Under the pieces are notes generated by a model. It saw nothing but the letters and a program-made list of their open reading frames with translations, made no database searches and was not told where the DNA came from. Source: Viscum album (taxonomy: Eukaryota; Streptophyta; Magnoliopsida; Santalales; Viscaceae). Taken from it: a stretch of DNA of 64,000 nucleotides. Numbering within the stretch: the first letter of the stretch is position 1; each line of letters begins with the position of its first letter. Shown here piece by piece: positions 38,151 to 50,805 of the stretch. The position numbers were made by a program, and so were the translations under genes. The stretch spans positions 1,190,166,357 through 1,190,230,356 of the forward strand of contig OY728152.1 in NCBI GenBank assembly GCA_963277665.1. Reading direction: 5' to 3'.

Positions 38151-40159
38151 GTTTATTCTATTTCGATACTTCTATCTTATATAGACTCTTATAAATACAT
38201 ATATAATAAATATATATGATATATATATACCATTTTTTCATTATATAAATAGATAAATTGTAATAAAAGTAAGAGGATAAAGTATAAAAAAGTCAAAACA
38301 TTTATGAAAAATAAAGCAGATATTATCCAAAACGTAACATTGAGATGGACTTCTTAATAAATGGGAAATATAAAGTCATAAAAATTATATATCATACTAG
38401 ATATGATAATATGGTTATTTATTATATTTTTAATAAACTTATATTTATTATAAATTAGGTTTGAATGTGTATGAAGAAAGTCAAGACTTATGGGAAGGGA
38501 ATTTCATCTCACTTTTCACTTTCGTGAGATACATGCCTTATTCACCACTCATTTTATTTTCATTGTATTTATACTACCCATGTATGTTTATATTATTATT
38601 ATACTTAAATATATAGGTATTTAAATATCCATTTTAAGATTTTTATTTCATGGGGTTTATGTTTCAAAAGTTACCAAATCAGTAATGTAATTTATTTCTC
38701 AATTCACCTTCTTTGAGACGCATGCAATGTTATGCCCCTATATTTTTCTATGAGGTATATATAAAGTAATTTGACATGTTATATCATGAATATAATTATT
38801 TTCATGAAATTTTTATCTTCATTTAATTCTATTATCTCCATACTTTTATTATTCAAAGTTACCATAGTGGTAACGGTTTATTTCTAATGTCTCGTAGTTT
38901 TTCAAGTTTATTTATGATTATGATTCCATTGATTAAATATTGTGATATATATCTCAATAAAACTCATAAATGTTATTGTAAAATGTATATCCGTTATATA
39001 TTCATGTATTATATGAATTTTTCCAATCTTTAGTACATAAGATAATTAAGAAAATGTATTTTTTTTAATCCGAATTTATTTCTCTTTTTGGTCGGAAATC
39101 TGTGTTCTTTCAAAATATTGTTTTCAAAAAATATTTCCAAAAATGTTTTACTACTATCCTATTATGTGTAAAGGAAATTTTTCTCCTTTTTTACCTTTTT
39201 AAAAAACATTATCAAAAGGAATACTTTTCATTTTCTGATCAATTCACTTTTTTAAACTTTTTAAGGTGCAAAAGGAATTTTTGGTATGTAAAAAAATATC
39301 CACCATCATGACCATTATTTCCCTAAATATTACTTTATAATATTATTGGTTTATTTTTAATGAAAATTGTTTCCTTGTATTAGGGAAAAAAAATTAAAGT
39401 GGTTTTCAAATAAAAAGGTTTCAAAAAATGTCTTATGTTTAAAAAGTGTTTTAAATGATTTTCAAAGATCCCTTTCTAAGTTTTTGAAATGGTCATTTTC
39501 AAAGAAAGGGACATCAATGATTTAAATTTTTCTATATAATTTTTCCAAAAAAAAATCTAGAAAAGGATTTTAAAATGATTTCAATCCTTCTTTTTTAGTT
39601 TTCTAGGTGTTTTCAAAGAATTTTTTTAAAAGTTCTTTATGTTTTAAAAGTGTTTTTTAAGAGAAAAATATATTTTCTTAAGGAAATGTTTTTAATGAAA
39701 TTTTAAATACTTATTTATAATAAATGGATTTTGGAATGGTTTTATGAAAATTATTTTTTAAGAAAGGTTATTTTTCATCAGTAATGTTCCATGTTATCTT
39801 CCAAACTCCTTCTCCATCTAAGATGACATAATTCTTTATAGTTTATTAATACCATTAATATTCTTTATAAATGGTTTATGTTTTTATAGAACTGTTTTTA
39901 TGATACCAATTTCTCTTAAATGGGTTATATTCTTTTAAAAACCCCTTATTTTCAAAGTTTATTCATTGATTAAATGATTATGAAACCAATCCCTTCTCTA
40001 AAGGTTATGATGCGATTAAATGTTAATTATACCCATTTCATTTCATGGGTCATGATATGATAAATATTTTTTATCTTATGGAAGATGGATGTATGATTTC
40101 ATTAGGTGATGGGTATGACCTATATCTCCCTCCAATGAATTGGGTAATGGTAAATGTTT

Positions 40160-40315
40160 TATGAGCTCAAGAGGGTACACAGGAGAGCATCTCAAGCCCG
40201 AAACAAGAGACTACACGAGAGGGAATCCCTAGACTAAAAAAACAAGGTACACATGGGGGCATCCCAATCCCAAAAAAAAGGATACATGGTAGGGAATCTC
40301 TAGCCTGAAGTTGGT
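40160..40315 (+). repeat. 36-bp minisatellite, about four units, in element C 3' LTR
   Basis: Units such as AAGAGGGTACACAGGAGAGC and AAGAGACTACACGAGAGGGA end in CCCGAAAC or ACTAAAAA. It is the same array as 33733-33948 but with about four rather than six units and more degeneration. Confidence 0.75.
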
Positions 40316-41519
40316 ACTTGGGTTATTATCCCAATCCTAACATGTTATGAATGTCTTGGTTGGTAGCCTTGATATAGGATTTCCTATCCTTATGTGTATG
40401 ACACAAATTCCAGGTCTTATTCCAAATTTATTATTTCATGTATTATACTCTTATTTACCTTATGATTCATGTATTATGAACTACCAATATTTATTCCATG
40501 TCTCATTATGTTAATCTTTTTATGTACAATTTGATATTCCAATGTTATGTTTAGGTTATCATGACCTTATGTTCATGTTATGATTACGTATTTCTTTTAT
40601 TTACTCTTATTGAGAATTTGAGCTTACACCTTTTATTATATTTCCTTTCCCTATGTTATGAAGAAATTTTTTTAAGTAGGATTAATAAAGGGGAATATAT
40701 TTATGTAATATTTTTAAGATCTTTCACCATACTAGAAAAATGTGTTCCAAGTTTCCAAAGAGACTAAACAATTATGTTTCTTCGATGTGTATTTTTGTAA
40801 TGTGATGAATATTCATCTAAAATAATGTAATATCAATTTATGTTAATATTAGTTGCTATAAATCCACATAAAACAAGTGTAAATAAATTATAATATATAA
40901 ATAACTTCATATGTAATCATAGAATATTAAAAATAGAAAATAATTAATATAACCTAGTAAAGATAAATTGAGTAATGAAATTATTTACCACTTCATAATT
41001 TTCATGTAATATAAAATTAGTGGAAATAATTTAAAATAATAATAAGATTACATGAAGTATGAATTATGAATTTTTAATTATATTACATGAAAAATGTGAA
41101 GTATATAAGAAATATAAAATAAATTAGGTGCATAAAATTACAATATGCCATAATGAAAAAAAATTGAGATGTATTCCCATACCTCACACTTCCTGTTAGT
41201 TGAATGTTATTTAGCCTCATGTATAATGATTTTAAGAAGTTTTTTAATTTATACTAGAACCATATTCAAATTTATAATATCATATATGATACTTTTATAA
41301 CATTTTATGGACATTTTATTAATAATATTTCATTATTTAAATTGTTTCGGTTGTTACTTTCCTGGTTTTCTCAAGCATGTTTTATCATGAAATATATGGT
41401 TGATATATATATAAATATACTATATTGATCCATAATATCCAAAATTATAATAATTTATTAAGTATCATATTTAATCATTCTAAAAAAATTAAACTATTCA
41501 TTAATGTTGGACATTAAAA

Positions 41520-41950
41520 ATGAATCGAATCGCTTCGTAGAGATGGAAGGACGTATGTACATACAACCAAGGATATCATTCCCTAAATGAGTGAATGATT
41601 AAGTATTGGGGTGATATATTAATTTTAAAGAATAAATATTATTTCATATATATCACATATATTCAATAAATTTATTCTTATTAATTTACATGTAAATTGT
41701 AAGTGCAAAATGAATCACATCGCTTCATGAGGTGGTAACTTGTTGTACGCACGAATGTCATTGATATATTTTAAATGGAATGAAATGTAAGATTTTTTTG
41801 GATATAATAATTACATAAGTATAATAATATACTTAATATCATATAAATATATTAAATTAATCATTATATCCATACTTTTAATAAGAAAATGAAAAATGAC
41901 TTGCATCGGTTCATGAGGCGGTAGTCCACTGTACATAAGAACGACCATTT
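41520..41950 (-). repeat. 190-bp-spaced LTR core repeats (3 copies, element B 3' LTR)
   Basis: The best preserved array. Cores near 41520 (AATCGCTTCGTAGAGATGGA), 41710 (AATCACATCGCTTCATGAGG, then TGGTAACTTGTTGTACGCAC) and 41895 (TTGCATCGGTTCATGAGGCG, then GTAGTCCACTGTACATAAG). The spacing is 185-190 bp. Confidence 0.75.
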
Positions 41951-42282
41951 TAATTTAACATTTGATGGAAGAGGAAATAGATATAGGTTATTAACTTAAC
42001 ATAATAAAATATTAGTAGTTTAAAAATGCTAATTATATTATATTATCATGGTTCAGTAAGATTTTATGATGGTTAAAGAAGAAAAAAATAAAAATACTCG
42101 TTTAAGAATGTTATCTATTCTTTAGAAAACTTATTTAGGTTCGCACCAAAATATTTCCTATAATTGATTTCTGATCAATAAAGTCCTATATTATGTTTCT
42201 ATAGGATTAATGAATAGATTTTTTTGGGTTTTCTATGAAAAAAATTTCTTTTTATGTTTTAAGAGGAGAGGATAGGGGTTGG

Positions 42283-42290
42283 TTTTTATA
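42283..42290 (-). promoter_or_regulatory. Candidate LTR TATA box (element B 3' LTR)
   Basis: TATAAAAA on the minus strand is followed in sense direction by CCAACCCCTATCC. It corresponds to 49241-49250 in the partner LTR and to the C sites, and lies about 345 bp upstream (in sense) of the first core repeat. Confidence 0.4.
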
Positions 42291-43187
42291 AGTTGGGGCG
42301 AGGACACACATGGAATTTTTGAAAAGAATCAATTACACCCACATTTTTATCATGATAAAAGACTCCAAAATGTGTCATTATAGAAACTTATACATTATAA
42401 GGTAAAAAAATGTCTAAAAATGGGTTTTGGAAAAATATTAATCCATTTTTGTATTGTTATCATCTTAGTTTTACCCTTGTTAAACTAGTTTTTACCTTAA
42501 TTGAGTTAATTAATTTTTACTTTTTTTACTATAAATTATAGTCAATAATTAATTTGAACTTATTTGATAATATAAATTATTATTATTCCAAATTTAGAAT
42601 TAATTTTTAAAAATTCAATTCATATGATTGTAAGAACACAATTTAATATTATGCACGCAGATGCAATAGAAAAGTGGTTTTCCATAGATAAAATCACCAA
42701 TATATAATTTTGTCAAGTAGATTTCAAAAATGATTTTTTTCAAATAAATTATATATAATTTCAAAAAAATTAATTTTAAAATATCTCCTCAAATCCCAGT
42801 GAAACTACCTTTTATAAAAATATAGTTCTTTTTGAAACATATAATTTTCATTCAAGTGTTTCTTTTTCATTTATAATCAATTAGATAACCAATGAATTTT
42901 TTTATACATTTGAAAACCATATAAATTTAATAATTTAGTTAGTAATATTCTTATACACCAATTTAACTTCTAGGTTATAACGACCATATTTTAAATTATA
43001 ATATTTTAATATAGTATCATATGATGTTTAAACTTGGTGTTGCATGCATTACAAGATATTATATGAGATTGAATTTTTATTAAAATGAAATATATCATAA
43101 TTTCTCGGGGTGTTTCATTATAATTTAATCATTGTTTTTATAATCACACATTCTATCAAACCCAACATTCTTATTTTAAAATATCAG

Positions 43188-45470
43188 TGTGTTAAATTAT
43201 CCCTATGATCAATAAATTCCATCCTTTAAATTTAAAATTGGTCTTGGTAACTAAGTGTCTGAAAATTGGAAATACCTTTGTGGAAAACCCCAAATAATAA
43301 AATAGTTAACAAAAATTCAACTTGTTAAGAGTGAAATTGAAATATGAAGTTAATCTTGGATAACACATAACTACATTTCCATGTAGTAGAACATAGTTGG
43401 GAGGTAAATATATGTACATGGAAGAAATGTGTAAATAATTATAGAGTAATATAAATAATTTATTGCAAGAAAATTAATGATCAATAGAAAGTTAAGGACC
43501 TAAAAACCCTAAATATATAATTATTTAAAAGATCATTTGATTCGTCATATATGAATGAAATGGTATTTTTTTCAATATTATTTTCTTAAATTTGATGAAT
43601 TATTTTACTTTCTATGAATATAAGGAAATATAATTTTTTTATTTATTTTGATTTCATAAGAATAATTTCTTCCTTTGGTAGTGCTTTAATAAATTTCCAT
43701 ATCATCACATACTCCATGAAACTATATTCAGAAATTTATTTTTTTCCCTGAAGCACTAAAATTAACTCTTTACAAATCATAAGATCCATAAAAGAGTGAT
43801 GATTCATTCCACCTATTTTTAAAAAAATCATAAAAAATATGGTTAGTATAAGTTATTCAATATAAAAAATTGATCACCAAACATCGATGATAATACCATT
43901 GGTTAATCATTAATATTTTTCTCCAAGTATTTTATGTAAAAACTATGATATATTAATCGAGATATCATGTAGTCCAGTAGTAAGAGCTAAACAATTATTG
44001 CCCCCAGTTATGGGATCAATTCCCGAAACCTTCTCCAGATGGAACAAGGTGTCATACATCATGAAAGTTGTTCTTTTTTCAAAACTATATTAATATAAAT
44101 TCTATAAAATTCCCAAATTATGATTAACTATAATAATTATAACATTTAAGATATGATAAACCTTAAAGGTTACCAATACCTTTATTATTAATTACAAAAA
44201 AATGTAAGAGCTCTTCCTCAGATACATTTTTCGTACACTAAAAAAATTAGTTTTATTCCTATAATGTTTTATGAAAAATATTCTTAATCATGCTATATTA
44301 CCACCACAAAAATCATCAAAAGGGGTTTTTAAGACTTTGAACTTATAATCAACCTTAAACTTATAACCATATGATGGTATCCATAAATCCTAAGTTAATA
44401 AAGACATATATGCTTCTAATATTAACATAATCCATTATTGTTTCAAGATTTTTATAACCAAAAATAGATTATTAAAAATATTTATACAACTAAATTCTTA
44501 AATCCTAATATAAAAATAATTCAACTATTTAATTTAAACATAGGTCCTTTATTGTTTTAAGGTCCTTCATTGGTTTAAGGGTAAACCTTTAGAAGAGGAT
44601 ACTGACTCAGATAATTCCTAGGTTGAAAAAATTTAAAAAAATGAACAATATAAGGATCATTATGAATAAATTTATTTCTTAAATCACACTATTCAATTTT
44701 CTATAGAAAATAATTACATTATTACCCTCTTTTCCAGGAAGAAAAACATTTTCCCTTTTTTTAGGAACTTTACTGGGTGTCTCTTAATATATTTCTAACA
44801 TGAAAGTAATAAATCCTTATTTTATCCTTAGTCTCCATAACTTGGTTTCCAAGATAAACCCATCATTTTATTCTTTATTTAGTATGAGAGTTGGTTAAGG
44901 TATAGTTTTGTAATCATATTTTGAGATAACAGATTATGAATAATCATGATATCTTCCCCTCATATCATTATCCCAATTGGTTAATCATAGTCACAATAAT
45001 TTTATTCATATTAAATATTAACATGATTCCTTTGGGTTTCATCCATTAACTAAAAAAACATAGAGTGAGAACCAATAATCAAAGTGGGAATACCATATAA
45101 CCATTTATAGGCTATCTAAATCAAGAAATCTTATATTCTTTTTTAGCAACTTAGGTTTAACCTAGGTTATTCATTTTCATCAATTATTCAAATACTTTTT
45201 AATGGTTTTTAAATAAATTGTGAATTATTATAAGCATATACCTTAGGATTTTTAAACTAAGTTCACAATAATTCCTTCTATTGTGTACCAGTTAAACCTC
45301 AAGTCAATCCCAATACGCCTTTTTTGGTGGTACTACCCCTAGGCACATCTTCGATAGAAAAATTTCCACTTATTTTATCCTGATAGGGATTTATTTCTAT
45401 AAGCAAAATCTCATTATATCTACCTTAAAAAAACATTCAGAAGTTTTTATCTACTTATTCTAGAAGTCTT
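43188..45470 (-). mobile_element. Internal region of element B, no pol recognised
   Basis: About 2.3 kb between the two B LTRs. I could not recognise gag, protease, RT or integrase motifs on either strand. Part of it near 45280-45350 is less AT-rich (CGCCTTTTTTGGTGGTACTA) but matches nothing I know. A tRNA-like insert lies at 43965-44045. The region could be a deleted autonomous element or a LARD-type core. Confidence 0.4.
43965..44045 (+). repeat. tRNA-derived SINE head or tRNA-like pseudogene
   Basis: ATGTAGTCCAGTAGTAAGAG resembles the A-box region. TTATGGGATCAATTCCCGAA about 40 bp later resembles the B-box GGTTCRANTCC. No acceptor stem pairing is convincing, so it is not an active tRNA. 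Confidence 0.5.
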
Positions 45471-46597
45471 TCATAGGGTTATTTCTCCTAATATATGTTT
45501 TCCTTAATCTAGTTACCATGGATTCTACTAAAAATTATTAGATAAAAACTATATCTTCCTCAAACAATATATCCAAGATATATTTTCTACTTTATTACAT
45601 TGTAAAAAGATATATGAAATCACATCCCAATGAACCAAATAGTATAGTAGTCTTGTTAAAGTAGATGCACACATGATTACCATATTAAATTTTGATACAA
45701 AAATTACAACATATTTTTTTTGAGAATATCATTATTCCTCCAGAGTATCCTTGAAAATCAATCATATTACACTTCCTATGTTATCGAGTAAGGATAAAAA
45801 ATAAGGGTGAGATAAAATGAACAGTAAGGGTTATGTACAGTGGATTTTTTCATGAGTAAATAAAGAAAGATCAAAAGAAATAATCAATTTTAAAAAGGTA
45901 AATATTTGAACACACATCTCATTTAATTAATAAATTGACTATCATGATTAGATAAGATATAATTAGTAAGGAAATTTATAAAACTGAACACATATTCCAT
46001 TTAATCAATAACTTGGGTATCATGATTATATTTGTTGTTGTTAATATGGAAAGGAAAATAATAGAAACCACATGTAATTTAATCCATAAATTATAAATTA
46101 AATGCTTACCAATAAAATATCATTGTAAAATATCATGGATAATAATAACTAAATTAATATTGAAAGAAATTATTAATTATTAGAGGTCATGATCTCAGGA
46201 ATCATGATACCTCTACTATCAATACCATTCATAAATCATAAATAACTGATGGGTTTGTATTCATCATAAACCCATTTATATAAGGATATAAAACTGATTC
46301 TTCTCACGAGACTACTGAAGAATCATAGGTCTATATATAACTATTAAACAATCATGTTAGTATTCCCAACACATTCCTCATATATCCAATAATATATTTA
46401 ATTCCTAAAAAAAATTCATAACAACAAATTTCTATATCAAGTAAGGAATAAAAATTAAAATTAATTTCCCGAGTCAATAATATAACATTTAAAGTAAAAT
46501 ATTGTATATATAAATGATATATGGTTTAAGTTATAAGTATATCAATGATAAATAATATATTTATTTAGTGAAAATTTAATGTTGAATAAAAATCCAA

Positions 46598-46940
46598 TGA
46601 GCCTATACCTAAGTGGTACAGGCTCCTGTTTGGCATCCATAAGACCCAAGATCAAATCTGGGCAGGGACAAAATTTTGGTATTGTAGTAGCGGCAGGACT
46701 ATAGCAGCAGCGGAACTATAGCAGTGGCGGCACTATAGCAGCAGAGGAACTATAGCTGGTACTGTAGCGGCGACGGTACTGTAGCAGGTACTATAGCAGC
46801 ACGGGTACTGTAGCAGTACTATTCATCGAGGGGTCCTTTGGGCCAAAAAATGGGCTTTCAAGACTTGTATTCATGCCACTTGGCATTGGGCCTTCAGGCT
46901 ATGTAATGGGTCTCCCTCTACCCACACTAAAGAGGAATTT
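46598..46940 (+). mobile_element. SINE-like insert with tRNA-like head and GC-rich minisatellite
   Basis: The head reads ATACCTAAGTGGTACAGG (A-box-like) and, about 40 bp later, CAAGATCAAATCTGGGCAGG (B-box-like), in the order and spacing of a tRNA-derived polymerase III promoter. The body (46680-46830) holds about nine variants of ACTRTAGCAGC separated by GG/CGG, unlike anything nearby. The 3' part includes GGGCCTTCAGGCTATGTAAT and CCCTCTACCCACACTAAAG. The partner LTR segment near 29965 lacks the whole block. A terminal T-rich or A-rich tail is not clear. Confidence 0.6.
46680..46830 (+). repeat. GC-rich ACTRTAGCAGC minisatellite
   Basis: The core ACT(A/G)TAGCAGC recurs about nine times with linkers of 3-9 bases, giving an irregular period of about 13-19 bp. 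Its composition (many GC and CAG) contrasts sharply with flanking sequence. Confidence 0.8.
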
Positions 46941-48473
46941 TCTTTAAATAATAAATTGAGACTTCATCCCCAACCTTTAAAAATATTTCAAATGAAAACA
47001 ATAAAATTAATATTTTAGGGGAATGTTAATGATTACAAAAATTAATCAAGAAAAAGAATTTCAATGCTTCCCTAATTTAAATTAATTTTAAAACATCCAT
47101 ATAATTAATAATTATGTTATCAATGTAACATATTCCATGATTATTATAAGTTATATAATTGTTTGATATTATTTATGAATATAAATATAATACAATTTTC
47201 ATTAAATGTTTTTTGAGGAAAATAAAATTTTAAGTTTTAAAGTATTTTTTTAATTAAAATTTTAAAAATATATATTGGAAATAAAATTTTAATATTATAA
47301 AGTAATCTTTAAAACAATGATTGGTTTTTTTTTTGAAATTCGATTCAATCATTACACATTAAACCAATGATTCCTTTCATTTTTTTGTAAAAAAATGGGC
47401 CTTATTTGGAAAACAAATGAATATTCCTTTAAAAAATTTTAAAAAGAAAAACAGGTATAAAACTTTATTTAATAATTAATTTATATAATTTAAAAAAAAT
47501 GGAAAAAATTTTTAGAAAAAAATTATTTCATTGAAAAAGGATTTTTGACAAAAGAGATAAATATTGTTGGATTTTCTTAAAAATATTTTCTCAATAATTT
47601 TATATACCAAAGAGTGGAAAAAATATACTATTACAAGAGAATTTCATAAATAACCAAAGGATATGAAAATAAAATTTTATTATTATAAAATTATTAAATA
47701 ATTTCTTCAAATGGAAATTCATGCATAAATAATCCTGATTAAAATAAGATTGTGAAATAAAATCTCACAAAGATCATAATGTTGAAGTGATAATTAATAA
47801 ATAAATTGATTATGAGTATAAAATGTAAATACCCATAAAATAAGTTTAAATACAAAATATTATATTCAATATTATTTAGAAACATAATCTAATAATATCA
47901 AAGATAATACAGAAGTAATGTAACCAAATTAAAAGAAATGGAGTTAAGAAATTGTTGACTACGTGGAAATTTTCAATAACAAACCCATTTAATAAAATAA
48001 TTCAAATTAAAACATAAAATATAATGAATTATGACATATTAATGATATTACATGAAAATTGGCGTTATATAAAACATATAAAACAAATTAGGTGCATAAC
48101 ATTACTATATGCCTTAATGAAGGGAAATTAAGACAAAGTCACTTACCTTGCATTTCCTTTTGGTTGACCGTTCTTTAAAATCCTGTATAATGGTTCTAAT
48201 ATTTTTATTAATTTATTAAATGACTATATTATTATTTATAGTATCATATATGATTATACTATAACATTTTAAAACCTCTCTGTTGATAATATTTTATTAT
48301 TTTCATTATTTTTGTTCTTAATTTTATTTTTTCATCTGTGCTTTGTCATGAATTATCCAGTTATTGCGTATAGAGCATAAATAAATAATATCAATAATTA
48401 TATTAATTTTTTAAATACCATATTTACACATTTTTTACATTTTTTAGAACTATTTATTATTTTTGGACATGGA

Positions 48474-48905
48474 AAATTAATCACACCACTTCGTGGAGAT
48501 GGTAAGTCAGACATATGCACGAGTGATGATATCATTTTCCTAATGGGAGAATGGTAAATGAAGTGGTTGATATGTTAATTTTCCAAATTAAATATATTTT
48601 TATACATACCAAATATATTCACCAAATTTACTCTTATTTATTTCCATTTGAACCATAATTGAAAAACGAATCACATTATTTCGGGAGGTGGTGGTCTGTT
48701 GTAAACATGAGCCATGTTAACGTATTTTAAAATACATGGAATGTAAGAAGGTATATATTATATTAAAATTAAAAAATTATAATTATATTATATATATAAT
48801 ATAAATATGTTACATCCATAAATATATCAAACCTTTAAAGGACGTAATAGAAAATAGATTACATCATTTTGTGAGGCGGTAGTCCACCACACACATGATC
48901 GATAA
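48474..48905 (-). repeat. 190-bp-spaced LTR core repeats (3 copies, element B 5' LTR)
   Basis: Cores near 48476 (AATCACACCACTTCGTGGAG), 48667 (AATCACATTATTTCGGGAGG) and 48857 (GATTACATCATTTTGTGAGG, then CGGTAGTCCACCACACACAT). The spacing is 190 bp. Confidence 0.75.
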
Positions 48906-49240
48906 TTTCATTTCCAATTTAATGGAAGAGAAGATGGATATAGGTCATTAAAAAACATAATAACATCTCAGTATATTGAATATTCTGATTAAATTATATA
49001 ATATTGGTTTAATATGAAATTAAGAAGGTTAAATAAGTATTAAAATAAAAAAATTGTTTAAGAACATTTCCTATTCATTGGATAACTTTTTCAGGTTTTC
49101 ACCAAAATCCATCCAAGGATAGATTTATTATCAATTCATGGACATTAGGGTGTTGGTAAAAGATTAATTAATATAATTTGGGTTTTTCTTGGCTAAACCA
49201 ATGGCATTGTAAGTTTAAATAGTATAGAAGAATATGTGGC

Positions 49241-49250
49241 CTTTTATAAG
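49241..49250 (-). promoter_or_regulatory. Candidate LTR TATA box (element B 5' LTR)
   Basis: CTTATAAAAG on the minus strand lies in the same context as 42283-42290, about 340 bp upstream (in sense) of the first core repeat. Confidence 0.45.
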
Positions 49251-50689
49251 TGGGGGAGAGGACATGCATGGATGTTCTTAAAAGAATCAATTACACACAC
49301 ATTTTTATAGTTCCCAAAGCTTCTAAAATGAAAAATTATCAAACCTTGTTGGTTATAATGTCTAATTATCTCAATAAAATTGGTTTTAGATAAGTTTTAG
49401 GTCATTTTTAAACTCTTATTTTTTTACTTAAATCCCTCGATAAACTCATTTTCAACTTAACATCAATAATTAATTTTTAATGTTTTTACAATTTACTATG
49501 GTAAAAAAATATGTTTTCCTTAATATATAATATAAATTATGATTAATAAATATATGGAATCAATTTTACTAAATTCAATTAATTTAATTGGTAGAATCCA
49601 GTTTAAAATTATACCTGCAAATACGATGAAAAGGCAGGTTTAAAAAAGGGAAAATTCCCATAATTATATTAGGTTTTGAGATATAAATTCAATATGAAAT
49701 TGAATTAAATAACCTAAATTTGTTAAATCTTAATATATTAAAACTAATTTTACATTGAAACCAATTTAATTTACAATATATCCTTATAAATAATTAAAAC
49801 TGAATGCAAGTTTTCTTATAAAATTGGTATTCTTCAATATTCATAAAAAATAAAATTGTTGGAAAATTATCACAAAATTAACCAATGATAATTTCTACAT
49901 GTAGATTTAAAAAATAAATTTTTTTCAAATAAATTTTATATATTTGGTATAAATTAATTTTAAAATATCTACACAATTCACAACAAAACCACCTTTTAGA
50001 ATAATATATTCTTTCATAAAATATTTATTTTTTTATTTTAAAAGATTCTTATTTTATTTCTTATCAATTATATTACCAATTAATTAGTTAATAAATTTTA
50101 AATAATACAATTTTCATAATTTATTTAGTATTTTTTGTACTTTCCATTTTAATTTCAAGGTTATAGTGGTCACATTTTAACAAATAATATTTTAATTGAG
50201 TATTGTGCTTCGTTTAAAATGGGTGTTTTGTACATTGCATGATATCAAAGTGATTTAATTTATATTAAATGGAAAATTTCATAAAATATTGGGGTGTTGT
50301 ATTATCATTTAAACTCTGTGTTTCATGTCATATACTCTATTTAACCCAAATTACTTCTTTTAAAATCTTGGGGAGCTACATAACTCCCTTTATATTTACT
50401 GTTAAGACAAATAACATTACCAGTTGTGTTGGAGAGCTATCTAGGCACACCTATCATATAATATATATTGTGATCTCCCATTTTTCATGAGATATAATCA
50501 TGATTAACCAATCATAGAAGGTATATTGGGTTCACCCATTTCTAATTTATAATACTCGAATACCATATCATGAATAAAACATTTCATGTTTTCCCATCAG
50601 CAACATAAATCCTATGAAAAACTTATTTAAACCTCTATGAAAAACAATTCCATATATTAAAAGGTGGGTTATAATTACCAAGAGTAGTA

Positions 50690-50805
50690 CACACTCTACA
50701 AATAAAATAGGAAATAAAGAGTCTCAGGGACTCGACCCCCTGTCCAGCACCCTAAGCCCCATCCTCCCAACCACCCCAACAACCAGTGGGGGGAAAGAAC
50801 TTTTA
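50690..50805 (-). repeat. tRNA-derived SINE-like insert in D 3' LTR
   Basis: On the minus strand GGTGGTTGGGAGGATGGGGC resembles an A-box region. It is followed about 30 bp later by AGGGGGTCGAGTCCCTGAG, a good B-box match. It is GC-rich against an AT-rich background. The other D LTR (near 59230) has no counterpart, so it was inserted after D itself. Confidence 0.6.

Larger units (their letters stand above)
36240..40857 (+). mobile_element. 3' LTR of element C (+)
   Basis: This is the full-length partner of 30840-34510 and carries the 1.25 kb that the 5' copy lacks. The right edge is near AGTTGCTATA, after which sequence of the B LTR resumes (ATCCACATAAAACAAGTGTAAATA near 40860 matches ATACCCATAAAATAAGTTTAAATA near 47830). 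The left edge is uncertain by about 50 bp. Confidence 0.7.
40858..43187 (-). mobile_element. Element B, 3' LTR, segment c
   Basis: This aligns with 47830-50367: ATTAGGTGCATAA near 41126/48092, the triplet cores near 41520-41950/48474-48905, TTTTATAAGT near 42284/49242, ACATGGAATTTTTGAAAAGAATCAATTACACC near 42310/49265, and GGGGTGTTTCATTATAATTTAA near 43107 versus 50291. Similarity ends near 43187/50367, which I take as the LTR start (minus sense). Confidence 0.65.
45470..50367 (-). mobile_element. 5' LTR of element B (-)
   Basis: This is the partner of segments a, b and c, aligned throughout as listed for those. It carries a SINE-like insertion at 46598-46940 that segment b lacks. Sequence around 46200-46480 also lacks a clear counterpart beside the LINE. 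Its right end is cut off or bounded by element D at about 50367. Confidence 0.6.

Noticed and set aside
43965..44045. Functional tRNA gene
   Set aside because: A- and B-boxes are visible but a cloverleaf with paired acceptor stem and anticodon arm could not be drawn; the same holds for 36115, 46598 and 50690.
50269..50490. 73-codon plus ORF, and the similar ORF at 58964-59146
   Set aside because: They are the same piece of two related LTRs read antisense; the open frame is incidental.
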